From Paucibacter sp. KBW04 (lineage in GTDB: Bacteria > Pseudomonadota > Gammaproteobacteria > Burkholderiales > Burkholderiaceae_C), in contig NZ_QAJN01000014.1 in the NCBI RefSeq assembly GCF_003852425.1, positions 1 to 64,000 on the forward strand: a stretch of DNA of 64,000 bases, in the 5' to 3' direction. Positions 1-8,299 of the stretch are shown in pieces. The position numbers were made by a program, and so were the translations under genes. The notes beneath the pieces are model-generated. The model had not been told where the DNA came from. It was given only the letters and a program-made list of their open reading frames with translations, and made no database searches. Within the stretch, counting starts at the first letter, position 1; every line of letters begins with the position of its first letter.

Positions 1-702
1 GAGCATCTCTGTCTTGAGTGAGTCCACCAGCGGCTGTAACTGCACGCCACATGCACCGACCCAGGCGGCCAATGTCGAGCGCGGCAGGCTCACGCCGGAG
101 CGGGCATAGATGCCTTCCTGACGATACAGCGGCTGGTGATCGGCGTACTTGGCGACCAGCACCTGCGCGAGCAGGCCAGCGGTCGGGATGCCCTTGTCGA
201 TCACATGCGCCTCGACCGGCGCTTGCACCAGGCGCTCGCACTTGCCGCAGGCCCACTTGCCACGAATGTGGCGCTCGACGGTGAACACGCCCGGCTCGTA
301 GTCCAGCTTCTCGGCCACATCCTCGCCAATGCGCTTCATTTGGCAGCCGCAGGCGCACAGGGTGTTGTCGGGCTCATGGCGGAACTCGCGACGTGGCAGC
401 TCGGCCGGAAGCGCTTGTCGCTTGGGAGTCTGACGCTCAGGACTGGCAGGCTTGGGGGCGAGTTGCTGCAACTCGCTTTGCACCGCCTCCAGGTCTTCAT
501 CGACCGAGTCTTCGAGCAGGCTGCGCTGATCGCCCTGGAACACCTCGCTGCTGGCGGCGAACTTCATCCGCTTGAGCACTGCATTCTCGTGAGTGAGCTT
601 GTCGATGGTCGCCTGCTTGTGGCGGACCTCGTTCAACAGACGCCCGGTCAACTCGCGCAATTGCGCGGGTGTCAGGTCGTCGAGTTGGGCTTCGTGGATC
701 AC
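1..702 (-). CDS. tnpC: IS66 transposase TnpC, N-terminal part (cut by window edge)
   Basis: This is the DDE transposase of the IS66 element, and 234 codons of its N-terminal part are visible. Read from a GTG at 702, the frame runs open to base 1. It begins with a leucine-rich coiled-coil-like stretch (residues about 10-45). This is followed by the IS66 zinc-finger pattern, with the Cys-x-Cys-Gly-Cys cluster near residue 120 and a CGKC motif near residue 155, and then the start of the catalytic domain (around KYADHQPLYRQE). The catalytic acidic residues lie beyond the window. It follows tnpB with a 57-base gap. No ATG is available in this frame at the proper place, so GTG is the most likely start. 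Confidence 0.85.
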   Translation of the reverse strand, partial: MIHEAQLDDLTPAQLRELTGRLLNEVRHKQATIDKLTHENAVLKRMKFAASSEVFQGDQRSLLEDSVDEDLEAVQSELQQLAPKPASPERQTPKRQALPAELPRREFRHEPDNTLCACGCQMKRIGEDVAEKLDYEPGVFTVERHIRGKWACGKCERLVQAPVEAHVIDKGIPTAGLLAQVLVAKYADHQPLYRQEGIYARSGVSLPRSTLAAWVGACGVQLQPLVDSLKTEML

Positions 703-759
703 GAGAATGCATCTTGCCCACTTCGATGCCCGCAGGCATCGGCACTTCCTGCAATTGCA

Positions 760-1092
760 CTACAGCACGCGGATGACGCCAGCTTCGCCCATCATCTGCC
801 AAGGCAGGCCCAGCACGAGCGCATCGAGTTGAACGCGGCTCAGGCTCAGTGTGCCTTCGACGTGATGAGGCCAGATGAACTTGCCGCGATGCAGCCGCCG
901 GGCGGCCAACCAGATGCCGACGCCATCATGCACCAGCACCTTCATGCGATTGGCGCGTCGGTTGGCAAAGAGGTAGGCGGTGTGCGGGTGAGCGGCGCCA
1001 AAGACCTTGACCACGCGGGCAAGGGCCGACTCGGTGCCGGCGCGCATGTCCAGCGGCTCGACCGCCATCCAAACAGAGTCGATGCGGATCAA
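760..1092 (-). CDS. tnpB: IS66 Orf2 protein TnpB
   Basis: This is the accessory protein of IS66 transposition, 110 residues long, the usual size for the family. It carries the family signature (VWMAVEPLDMRAG near the N-terminus, FANRRANRMKVLVHDGVGIW in the middle). The start is taken as the TTG at 1092, whose last two bases and the next A form the TGA stop of tnpA (TTGA overlap). This suggests translational coupling. A longer frame from 1146 would run deep into tnpA and would put extra residues before the conserved start. The molecular role of TnpB is poorly defined, although IS66 elements need it for efficient transposition. Confidence 0.88.
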   Translation of the reverse strand: MIRIDSVWMAVEPLDMRAGTESALARVVKVFGAAHPHTAYLFANRRANRMKVLVHDGVGIWLAARRLHRGKFIWPHHVEGTLSLSRVQLDALVLGLPWQMMGEAGVIRVL

Positions 1093-1445
1093 CGCAGCAA
1101 CTCGCGAGTCCAGGCGGCGAACTCGGCCGCCGCCGATGTGGGCCATTTGATCGTCATCGCAATAGCGCCACGGCGCAGCTCAACCCGAATGTCGGCGCTG
1201 GCGACGGACTCCGATGGGACAGGCGCCGACGCAAGCGATACCGGGACGAAGCCGCTTGAGAGCGTGGGCAGTGATGGCTTGCCCTCACGCTGTATTTGCC
1301 GCCAGCGGTGCACGACATTGGCATTGATGCCATGGGCCAGGGCCACCTTCGCTACCGAGGTGCCCGGCACTTCGCACTCGGCCATCACCTGCGCCTTCAA
1401 CGCATCGCTGTAGTTCCGTCGCCTCGTGGGCTTGTCGCTTGCCAT
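1089..1445 (-). CDS. tnpA: IS66 Orf1 protein TnpA
   Basis: This is a small helix-turn-helix protein of the IS3/IS66 Orf1 type, expected to bind the element's ends. The HTH region (residues about 10-50) includes the motif SDALKAQVMAECEVPGTSVA and the recognition stretch ANVVHRWR. The ATG at 1445 is preferred over the GTG at 1454, because an AAGGTGGA ribosome-binding site lies just upstream of the ATG. The stop codon is shared with the start of tnpB. It is the promoter-proximal gene of the element and lies closest to the interrupted fecR. Confidence 0.85.
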   Translation of the reverse strand: MASDKPTRRRNYSDALKAQVMAECEVPGTSVAKVALAHGINANVVHRWRQIQREGKPSLPTLSSGFVPVSLASAPVPSESVASADIRVELRRGAIAMTIKWPTSAAAEFAAWTRELLR

Positions 1446-1498
1446 CGTGTCCACCTTGTTCTACGTGGACACGATCCTTCCAGTCGCGACGGGTCAAT

Positions 1499-2467
1499 TC
1501 AAGATGGGATGGCCGGTCGCATACGATTCATCTCAGCCACGGCATCAAGCAGCGAAACATCATCAAACAGCGCCTCACCACGCTTCCAGGCCAACACCTG
1601 CTCCATGCGCGGCCGGTCGACTTGAGCTACAGCCAGGGCAAGCGAACTGCCCTGCTTGCCTGACTCCCCTGCCCCAGTCCGCGAATCAAGCCGCATTCGC
1701 TCTCCCGGCGCCATCACGAGTGGGCTCCGACGCGCAGCCCCCGCGTCACCTGATGAAGCATCACGGACCACCACCTGCCCTTCCACCAAGGTCACGGCGA
1801 GGGCTGCAGCTGCAGCAGGCGAATCACCTGGCGTTAGCCGCACGACAAAGGCCGTGCCGGTGGCCACGACTTCAGTCCCTGCCGCCTGAACAATGAAAGG
1901 CCGGCTCAGATCTTTGGCGACCTCGAACAAGGCCTCACCACCCTCCACGGAGACGGTGCGCTGCGCCCGCCCAAGCTCCACGCGAACCCGCGAGGCGGTG
2001 TTCAGCGACATGCGGGTGCCGTCTTCCAGCATCACCACCTGCTGCTCACCCACCCCAGTCCGAAAGTTCTCTACATTTCGCCAGGGATGCAAGATCACCA
2101 AGCCCGCGAGGAACGAGACAGACAAGGCCAGGGCCCAAGGCACAGGCCTCGTAGGTAGGTGCACTTGGCGAGCCACTGAAGCACCCTCGCCAGAAGCTGA
2201 GCGAGCATAGCTGCTCAGCGTCACGCCCGCCACCTCCTGCCAGATCTCGGTGCAGCGCTCAAAGGCCAGACGATGCGCCGCAGATCGCTCCTGCCAAGCC
2301 AGGCATTCGCGCTCCATGCGTACGGACCGATCCGGCCCATGCAGGCGAGCCACCCACACCGAGGCTTCTGCCGCAATCTCGGGTGTCACCACCGGAGCCG
2401 CCGCCTCACCAAGCCCCCTGCCCTCTTCTTCTCCTGAACCACGCACGCCTACCAACCTTCCATCCAA
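1499..2467 (-). pseudogene. FecR-type anti-sigma factor, 3' end removed by IS66
   Basis: FecR-family proteins span the inner membrane and control a FecI-type sigma factor. The frame shows an N-terminal cytoplasmic part with the WVARLHG...FERCTEIWQ pattern (residues about 30-80), a membrane segment (about residues 108-125, PWALALSVSFLAGLVIL) and a periplasmic FecR domain (GVGEQQVVMLEDGTRMSLNTASRV onward). The family's C-terminal STN-like portion should follow the motif AWKRGEALFDD...LLDAVAEMNR. Here the frame instead runs six to eight residues into the IS66 end and stops. The downstream part and any TonB receptor gene that would normally follow are therefore cut off. The 5' end overlaps the sigma gene by 19 bases, as in intact fecI-fecR pairs. 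A truncated FecR may still bind its sigma factor, so some function is possible. Confidence 0.8.
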
Positions 2468-2934
2468 CCTGTCACCTGCAGTGTCGCCTTGGCAATGTGC
2501 TTCTCCACCGTGCTGGTGCTCAAGCCATGGCGTTCTGCAATCTCCCGATACGTCAGGCCGTCAATGCGGTTGGCCAGGAAGATGTCGCGCGTCTTCTCGT
2601 TCAAACGGTTCAGGCACACGCTCATCCGCGCCATGCGCTCGCGGGCCAGCACCACGGCTTCAATGCCCGGCGCCGTATCCAACAACACCACCTCCTCCAC
2701 CAGCACCTCCTCGCCATGATTGACCCGCGCCCGGTGTGCATCAATCGACAAGTTCAGCGCCGTGCGCATCAAGAACGCCTCGGGCCGCTCCACCGGCACC
2801 GGCTGATCCAACTCATAGCGGGCCAGGCGAATCCAGGCTTCTTGCACCAAATCATCGGCATCGTGGGTTGAGCGGCCTCGGCGCATCAAAGCAGCTCTGA
2901 CACGCGAGAACACCGGGGGCCAGTTCTTGCTCAT
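2449..2934 (-). CDS. FecI-like ECF sigma factor
   Basis: This is an extracytoplasmic-function RNA polymerase sigma factor, 161 residues. Region 2 lies at about residues 10-75 and includes the motif DADDLVQEAWIRLARY. Region 4 lies at about 105-150, with a helix-turn-helix in GLTYREIAERHGLSTSTVEKH. Both are typical of the FecI group that turns on iron-uptake or other TonB-receptor genes. The ATG at 2934 is chosen because a GGGAGAG ribosome-binding site precedes it at good spacing. An upstream ATG at 2949 has none. The gene follows the transposase-like gene by 32 bases and overlaps fecR, so the three are probably cotranscribed. The target genes are not visible. Confidence 0.88.
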   Translation of the reverse strand: MSKNWPPVFSRVRAALMRRGRSTHDADDLVQEAWIRLARYELDQPVPVERPEAFLMRTALNLSIDAHRARVNHGEEVLVEEVVLLDTAPGIEAVVLARERMARMSVCLNRLNEKTRDIFLANRIDGLTYREIAERHGLSTSTVEKHIAKATLQVTGWMEGW

Positions 2935-2966
2935 TTGAATCTCTCCCATTCAAGCGTCTACGCGCC

Positions 2967-3797
2967 TCAGATGAAACCAGCAACTGCAGAACCCAGAGGC
3001 TTGCCAGAGGCTGCCATGCCCAAAGCCCCATAAGGACGAGGAGCCAAAGCAGCAGAAGTAGCAGCACGCTCCAGCCGGCGCTCAGCGCGCAACAACACAG
3101 CGCACACAAACTCCAACGCCTCCGCCGAATCGGCAAAGCTGCCATGCCGAGCAATCGCTCGCTCCAAGCTCCCTTGGATCTCGGCCGCCATGCGGTCTGC
3201 AGCAAGCACCAACCGCCGCGGAGAGGCAGGCAAGTCAAACAGAGGCCGCCAATGCTCCAAGGCCAAGCGCCACAGCGCCACGATCTGCGGGTACTTCTTG
3301 CCCCAAGGCCCAGCTTCAACGTCAGACAAGACATCCGTCGCCGAGCTGCTGCAACTGGCTCCGACCACCGTCTGAAATGCGCCCGCAACAGCTTGCCTAT
3401 GCCGAGGTGCCACCAAGGCAACCGTGACGGCCATGGCCTGTGCGATCGATGGCAATGCCGCCGCGCCAAAGAACTCGACGCCTCGCTCAACGCCCTTCCC
3501 TACCAACGGAGTGCCAACTGAGTAGCGGATGCGCTCAACTCCTCGGTCACCTAAATCCGCAACTAGCTCAGGCGAGAGCGTCACATCGAAGCGGGTCTGA
3601 CACCATGCGCCCAGCAGTTCAAACTCGCCATCCAGCAAACAGCCAAACCCCCAATAAACCGTCACGCAAGAGGCAGGCGAAGCTCTCACAGACACATCGA
3701 CTGATCGAACAACAGCGACCAGGTAGCGGCGACTAAGTAACCGGTATTGCAGACGCAAGCTTTCGGCCCTGCTCTCAACTCGATTCAACGCATCCAT
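2967..3797 (-). CDS. IS256-transposase-like protein lacking catalytic residues
   Basis: This is an intact 276-codon frame. By eye, the stretch from about residue 30 to 240 follows the core of IS256-family transposases almost without gaps. It has a YWGFG...LDGEFELLGAW strand pair where IS256 has a 'valGvd.dG.kevLG.w' pattern, LGDRGVERIRY where IS256 has 'LK.RGv..v', VAPRHRQAVAGAFQTVV, WGKKYPQIVALWRLALEHW, and LFDLPASPRR before GSLERAIARHGSF. The IS256 acidic residues seem to be gone: the first Asp aligns with Arg/Ser, the second with Gly, and TTNAIE is replaced by AADRMA. The N-terminal DNA-binding half of a 400-residue transposase is also mostly absent. An open frame despite dead chemistry suggests a retained, non-transposing function or recent decay. 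The ATG at 3797 has a strong GGGAGGGG site. It heads a probable operon with the sigma and fecR genes, opposite xre. Confidence 0.6.
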   Translation of the reverse strand: MDALNRVESRAESLRLQYRLLSRRYLVAVVRSVDVSVRASPASCVTVYWGFGCLLDGEFELLGAWCQTRFDVTLSPELVADLGDRGVERIRYSVGTPLVGKGVERGVEFFGAAALPSIAQAMAVTVALVAPRHRQAVAGAFQTVVGASCSSSATDVLSDVEAGPWGKKYPQIVALWRLALEHWRPLFDLPASPRRLVLAADRMAAEIQGSLERAIARHGSFADSAEALEFVCAVLLRAERRLERAATSAALAPRPYGALGMAASGKPLGSAVAGFI

Positions 3798-3842
3798 TGC
3801 CCCTCCCAGCATGCCCCTAAGCCTGACGATTTTGCGTCATTA

Positions 3843-3860
3843 CTCCAACTATAGTTGGAG
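3843..3860. promoter_or_regulatory. Perfect 18-bp palindrome, likely XRE operator 1
   Basis: CTCCAACTATAGTTGGAG is perfectly self-complementary. It lies between the divergent starts at 3797 and 3915, and a near copy sits 47 bases away. Paired palindromes beside a small XRE gene are typical autoregulatory operators. That this protein binds them is an inference. Confidence 0.75.
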
Positions 3861-3889
3861 GACAAAATAATATCAAAGCGGCCCAATTT

Positions 3890-3907
3890 CTCCAACCATA
3901 GTTGGAG
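3890..3907. promoter_or_regulatory. Near-perfect 18-bp palindrome, likely XRE operator 2, includes the xre ribosome-binding site
   Basis: CTCCAACCATAGTTGGAG differs from operator 1 by one central base. Its right arm ends in GGAG, which sits seven bases before the TTG start of xre and would serve as the Shine-Dalgarno sequence. Binding here, or an RNA hairpin from the same sequence, could block translation as well as transcription. Confidence 0.7.
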
Positions 3908-3914
3908 AAACTTC

Positions 3915-4142
3915 TTGGACGTCGCAATCAAATTTGGGAAGGTTTTGCGCGACCTGCGCAAGCAAGTCGGCATGACGCAAGAGCAGTTGGGCTTTGAGGC
4001 CGAGCTAGAACGCAACTACATCAGCATGCTTGAGCGAGGAGAACGACAACCAACGCTGACCACGCTAATGAAGCTAGCAAAGCCCTTGCGTTGCAAGGCC
4101 TCGCATATGGTCGCACTGGTCGAATCGACTTCACTCGAGTAG
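3915..4142 (+). CDS. Small XRE-family HTH regulator
   Basis: This is a 75-residue single-domain DNA-binding protein. The Cro/C1-type helix-turn-helix covers about residues 8-65, with the hallmark stretch MTQEQLGFEAELERNYISML and ERGERQPTLTTLMKLA. The frame is open from 3855, but that start would place both operator palindromes inside the gene. The TTG at 3915 has a GGAG site at the right distance and starts directly before the HTH. It is divergent from the transposase-like/sigma operon and likely represses itself and perhaps that operon. Stand-alone regulators of this type also occur as controllers of restriction-modification or toxin genes, but none is next to it here. Confidence 0.8.
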   Translation: MDVAIKFGKVLRDLRKQVGMTQEQLGFEAELERNYISMLERGERQPTLTTLMKLAKPLRCKASHMVALVESTSLE

Positions 4143-4272
4143 ACAGATCAAGACTCGCCGACTAGGAAGCCTGTACTGCATTCAAAGTTGGCCAGCAAAG
4201 TGTGGGACGAATTGCCCTAACCTCCACTGCTCAGTTTTCCATGGGCAGCAAAGTGCAGAGGACGCGATTCGT

Positions 4273-4683
4273 ATGCCTATCAGTTCGGATTTGCTGAACA
4301 GGACCCTGAAGCTCTTGGAGGGACTTGGCCCACTCCGTACGCGCAAGATGTTCGGTGGTGTCTACATCTACTGCGACGACCTGTTCATCGCGACAGTGCA
4401 CGACAAAATTCTCTACTTCAAGGCCAATGCCAGCACAGCACCGGCCTTCCAAGCGAAAAATTTGCCAATCTTCTCGTACCCAAAGGAAGGTGGAGTTGCG
4501 ACCCTCCAGTACTTTCAGGCGCCACCCGAGGTCTTCGACGACCCCGCAGAGATGAAGCTATGGGCAGAAACCGCGTTGAAAGCAGCAAAACAAGATGCAA
4601 CCATAAAGGCTGCCAAACGAGAGTTGGCTCACAGCCGCGCCATATCCAAAAAGGCGGCGCCAAAGCAAGGCTGTGAAGACTAA
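4273..4683 (+). CDS. TfoX N-terminal-domain protein
   Basis: This 136-residue protein matches the TfoX/Sxy N-terminal domain: LLEGLGPLRTRKMFGGVYIYCDDLFIATVHDKILYFKA is the family core (residues about 9-55), followed by a region with TLQYFQAPPEVFDD. In Haemophilus and Vibrio, full-length TfoX switches on competence genes. Single-domain homologues such as this are common in betaproteobacteria and have no established role. The C-terminus is lysine/alanine-rich. It stands alone 130 bases after xre, and a strong terminator follows at 4925. Base composition here is visibly lower in GC than the flanking core genes. Confidence 0.8.
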   Translation: MPISSDLLNRTLKLLEGLGPLRTRKMFGGVYIYCDDLFIATVHDKILYFKANASTAPAFQAKNLPIFSYPKEGGVATLQYFQAPPEVFDDPAEMKLWAETALKAAKQDATIKAAKRELAHSRAISKKAAPKQGCED

Positions 4684-4924
4684 TTTGCGCAATGGGCTAC
4701 CAATCGATTCATGCGTCATTGGCAAGACCTGACCCTCTGAGAATGTCGCCAAAGACGACTACTCGGGTTGACGCGGCGAGCGGCGCCATCGTTCAAAGCC
4801 GACTGAATTGCCGAAGCTTCTTGTTCGCCAGCATCCTGAGCCAGACCGATCGTCGGAATTGCGTGGCTCTCAAAGGCCGCGCAATGGCTGAATCGGTTGG
4901 TAGAACGATTGGTAGATAGAAACG

Positions 4925-4951
4925 AAAAACGGGCCGCTAGGGCCCGTTTTT
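4925..4951. terminator. Bidirectional rho-independent terminator
   Basis: AAAAACGGGCC and GGCCCGTTTTT form an 11-bp perfect stem around a 5-base loop. The runs of A and T make it usable from both sides, ending tRNA-Ser transcription on the minus strand and the tfoX-like gene on the plus strand. The 240 bases between that gene and the hairpin hold no frame I believe in. Confidence 0.85.
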
Positions 4952-4961
4952 ACGTACTACT

Positions 4962-5049
4962 TGGAGGAGAGGGGGGGATTCGAACCCCCGAGACGTTTCC
5001 GTCCGCCTGATTTCGAGTCAGGTACATTCAACCACTCTGCCACCTCTCC
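4962..5049 (-). tRNA. tRNA-Ser (anticodon CGA)
   Basis: Read on the minus strand, the acceptor GGAGAGG pairs with CCTCTCC. The anticodon stem-loop is CCTGA-CTCGAAA-TCAGG with anticodon CGA. There is a long variable arm (CGGACGGAAACGTC region), and the T arm is CGGGGG TTCGAAT CCCCCC. The long variable arm is diagnostic of tRNA-Ser. The discriminator position reads T and an encoded CCA follows. The 3' end faces the accessory region at 1-4.7 kb. Confidence 0.93.
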
Positions 5050-5146
5050 GGGTATTTGGCGCGTCGCTAACAAGATTTAACTTGTCACCGAGTGAAGCCA
5101 TAGATTGTAGCGCAGTTTTTGCAGTGATTGCAAGACTTCAAAAGTC

Positions 5147-5173
5147 TTTATGTTTTCCACTCCCTGCCGATAA
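5147..5173 (+). promoter_or_regulatory. Possible sigma-28 (FliA) promoter of the chemoreceptor gene
   Basis: GCCGATAA at 5166-5173 is an exact match to the flagellar sigma-28 -10 element. At the standard 15-base spacing the -35 reads TTTA against the TAAA consensus, so only half of it matches. It lies 84 bases before the chemoreceptor start, a fitting place for such a gene. Confidence 0.4.
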
Positions 5174-5256
5174 GGCTCAGATGCAGGGATTCCCGCGGGT
5201 CACAAAGGCTGCCATTGAAGCAACCGGCCCGAGGTCGTATGTGGAAGGAATCACTG

Positions 5257-6816
5257 ATGAACATCAGAAACATGAACATTGGGCTGCGCTTGGGCGCAGG
5301 TTTCTGTGTGTTGCTGGGCTTGCTGATTAGCATCGCCTTGACCGGCGTACTCAAAATTCGCTCGACCAACGAGCATGTCGAGTTCTTCGCTGTCAACATC
5401 GTGCCCTCGCTGAAGATCATTGATCAGCTGCGCGGCTCATGCCAGGTTCTGCGTCGCTTGGAAAGCCAACATCTGCTGTTGGCCACCGACAAGGAAATGG
5501 AAGAGATGGAGGCGCGCATTGCCTCGGCACAAAAAGACATCGACACAGCCCTCAAGGGCTACGAGGCCTTGCTGGCCGACGAGACGGACAAGCGCAATCT
5601 GGACAGCACACGCGCCGCCGTGAAGGGCTATCAAGCCATGTGGGAACGCTTGCGCCCCCTCTCCCACCAGTCCGTCGCCGACCCCAGCAAACTCGATCAG
5701 GCCAAAAAATTCTTGTTCGGCGAATCTCGCAGTGCTTTTGATGCGCTGAGCAAGGCACTGGACGATTTGTGGGCTTACAACGATGAGCTGCTGAAGCGCG
5801 GCAGCAAGGACGCCGTCGAGGGCTACCGCAGTGCGGTCTGGTTGGTGTCGGGCCTGAGCCTGGTCGCCGTGGCCTTGGGCGCCGTGGCCGCCATCTGGAT
5901 CACCCGCTCCATCACCCAGCCCATGAATCAGGCCGTGGCCGTGGCCGAGCGCATCGGCGCGGGCGACCTCAGCTCTCGCATCGAGGTCACAGGCCGGGAC
6001 GAGACCGCGCATTTGCTGAGTTCGCTACAGCAGATGAATGCGGGCCTGGTGGACATCGTCAGCCGAGTGCGCAATAGCTCGGACTCGATCGCCACCGGCT
6101 CCGCCGAGATTGCCAACGGCAATGCCGACCTCTCGCAACGCACCGAGGAACAGGCCAGCAATCTGCAGCAAACAGCGGCCTCGATGGAAGAGCTGACGGC
6201 CACCGTCAAGCAAAACGCCGACACCGCCCGCCAGGCGAGTCAGATGGCGACCAGCGCCTCGGCCGTGGCCACTCAGGGTGGCGAGGTGGTTGGCCGGGTG
6301 GTGGCGACGATGGAGCAGATCACCGCCTCCAGCAAGCGCATCAACGACATCATCGGCGTCATCGACGGCATCGCGTTTCAAACCAATATCCTGGCCTTGA
6401 ATGCAGCGGTGGAAGCCGCCCGTGCCGGCGAGCAAGGGCGTGGATTCGCGGTGGTGGCGGGTGAGGTGCGATCCCTGGCCCAGCGTTCGGCCGAGGCCGC
6501 CAAAGAGATCAAGAGCTTGATCAGCGCCAGCGTCGAGAACGTGGAGGCCGGTGCCAAGCTTTGCGATGACGCAGGGCAAACCATGGGCGATATCGTCAAC
6601 CAGGTGAAGCGGGTGACGGATTTGATCGGCGAGATCAGCAGCTCCAGCATGGAGCAAAGCACCGGCATCGGGCAGATTGGCGACGCCGTCAACCAGCTCG
6701 ATCAGGTCACGCAGCAGAACGCGGCCTTGGTCGAGGAGTCGGCCGCCGCCGCTGAAAGCCTGAAACACCAGGCTGCCCACCTGGCCCAGACCGTGGCACA
6801 GTTCAAGCTCAGCTAA
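5257..6816 (+). CDS. Methyl-accepting chemotaxis protein
   Basis: This is an inner-membrane chemoreceptor of 519 residues that passes ligand signals to CheA/CheW. It has a first membrane helix (about residues 7-28), a periplasmic four-helix-bundle-type sensor (about 30-185) and a second membrane helix (about 188-212). These are followed by a HAMP domain and a long cytoplasmic coiled coil with the hairpin tip [20 protein letters not shown]. There is no CheR-binding pentapeptide (NWETF-like) at the C-terminus. The ATG at 5257 is chosen for its AAGGA site seven bases upstream. An open frame reaches back to 5128 but has no signal there. The ligand cannot be told from sequence. A terminator separates it from the convergent serS. 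Confidence 0.93.
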   Translation: MNIRNMNIGLRLGAGFCVLLGLLISIALTGVLKIRSTNEHVEFFAVNIVPSLKIIDQLRGSCQVLRRLESQHLLLATDKEMEEMEARIASAQKDIDTALKGYEALLADETDKRNLDSTRAAVKGYQAMWERLRPLSHQSVADPSKLDQAKKFLFGESRSAFDALSKALDDLWAYNDELLKRGSKDAVEGYRSAVWLVSGLSLVAVALGAVAAIWITRSITQPMNQAVAVAERIGAGDLSSRIEVTGRDETAHLLSSLQQMNAGLVDIVSRVRNSSDSIATGSAEIANGNADLSQRTEEQASNLQQTAASMEELTATVKQNADTARQASQMATSASAVATQGGEVVGRVVATMEQITASSKRINDIIGVIDGIAFQTNILALNAAVEAARAGEQGRGFAVVAGEVRSLAQRSAEAAKEIKSLISASVENVEAGAKLCDDAGQTMGDIVNQVKRVTDLIGEISSSSMEQSTGIGQIGDAVNQLDQVTQQNAALVEESAAAAESLKHQAAHLAQTVAQFKLS

Positions 6817-6851
6817 GGCCGTCACCCGGCCCGAGCAAGCCCAAGCAAAAA

Positions 6852-6877
6852 GAGCCCGCCGATTCTTCGGCGGGCTC
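6852..6877. terminator. Bidirectional terminator between mcp and serS
   Basis: GAGCCCGCCGA / TCGGCGGGCTC form an 11-bp perfect stem with a TTCT loop. AAAAA lies on one side and ATTTTT on the other. It serves the convergent chemoreceptor and serS genes. Confidence 0.9.
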
Positions 6878-6905
6878 TCTATTTTTCATTTCAGACGCAG
6901 CGGGC

Positions 6906-8267
<1,362 letters not shown>

Positions 8268-8299
8268 TCAAAGCCTGTTTGAGGCATGCAGCGCCAGGT

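Larger units (their letters stand above)
1..1510 (-). mobile_element. IS66-family insertion sequence, one end only
   Basis: Three genes in the order tnpA, tnpB, tnpC on the minus strand are the classic IS66 set. The element enters from the left edge of the window, so the far end and one terminal repeat are missing. The inner end lies near 1490-1525, just where the neighbouring fecR reading frame loses its family-like sequence. I could not fix the exact terminal base or the 8-bp target duplication, because only one end is visible. The boundary given is approximate. Confidence 0.85.

Noticed and set aside
136-1413. Open frame of 425 codons on the plus strand
   Set aside because: It is antisense to the three IS66 genes, whose minus-strand products are clear family members.
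4692-4919. 75-codon plus-strand frame between the TfoX-like gene and the terminator
   Set aside because: It has no ribosome-binding site, no family resemblance and uneven codon use. It is likely noncoding.
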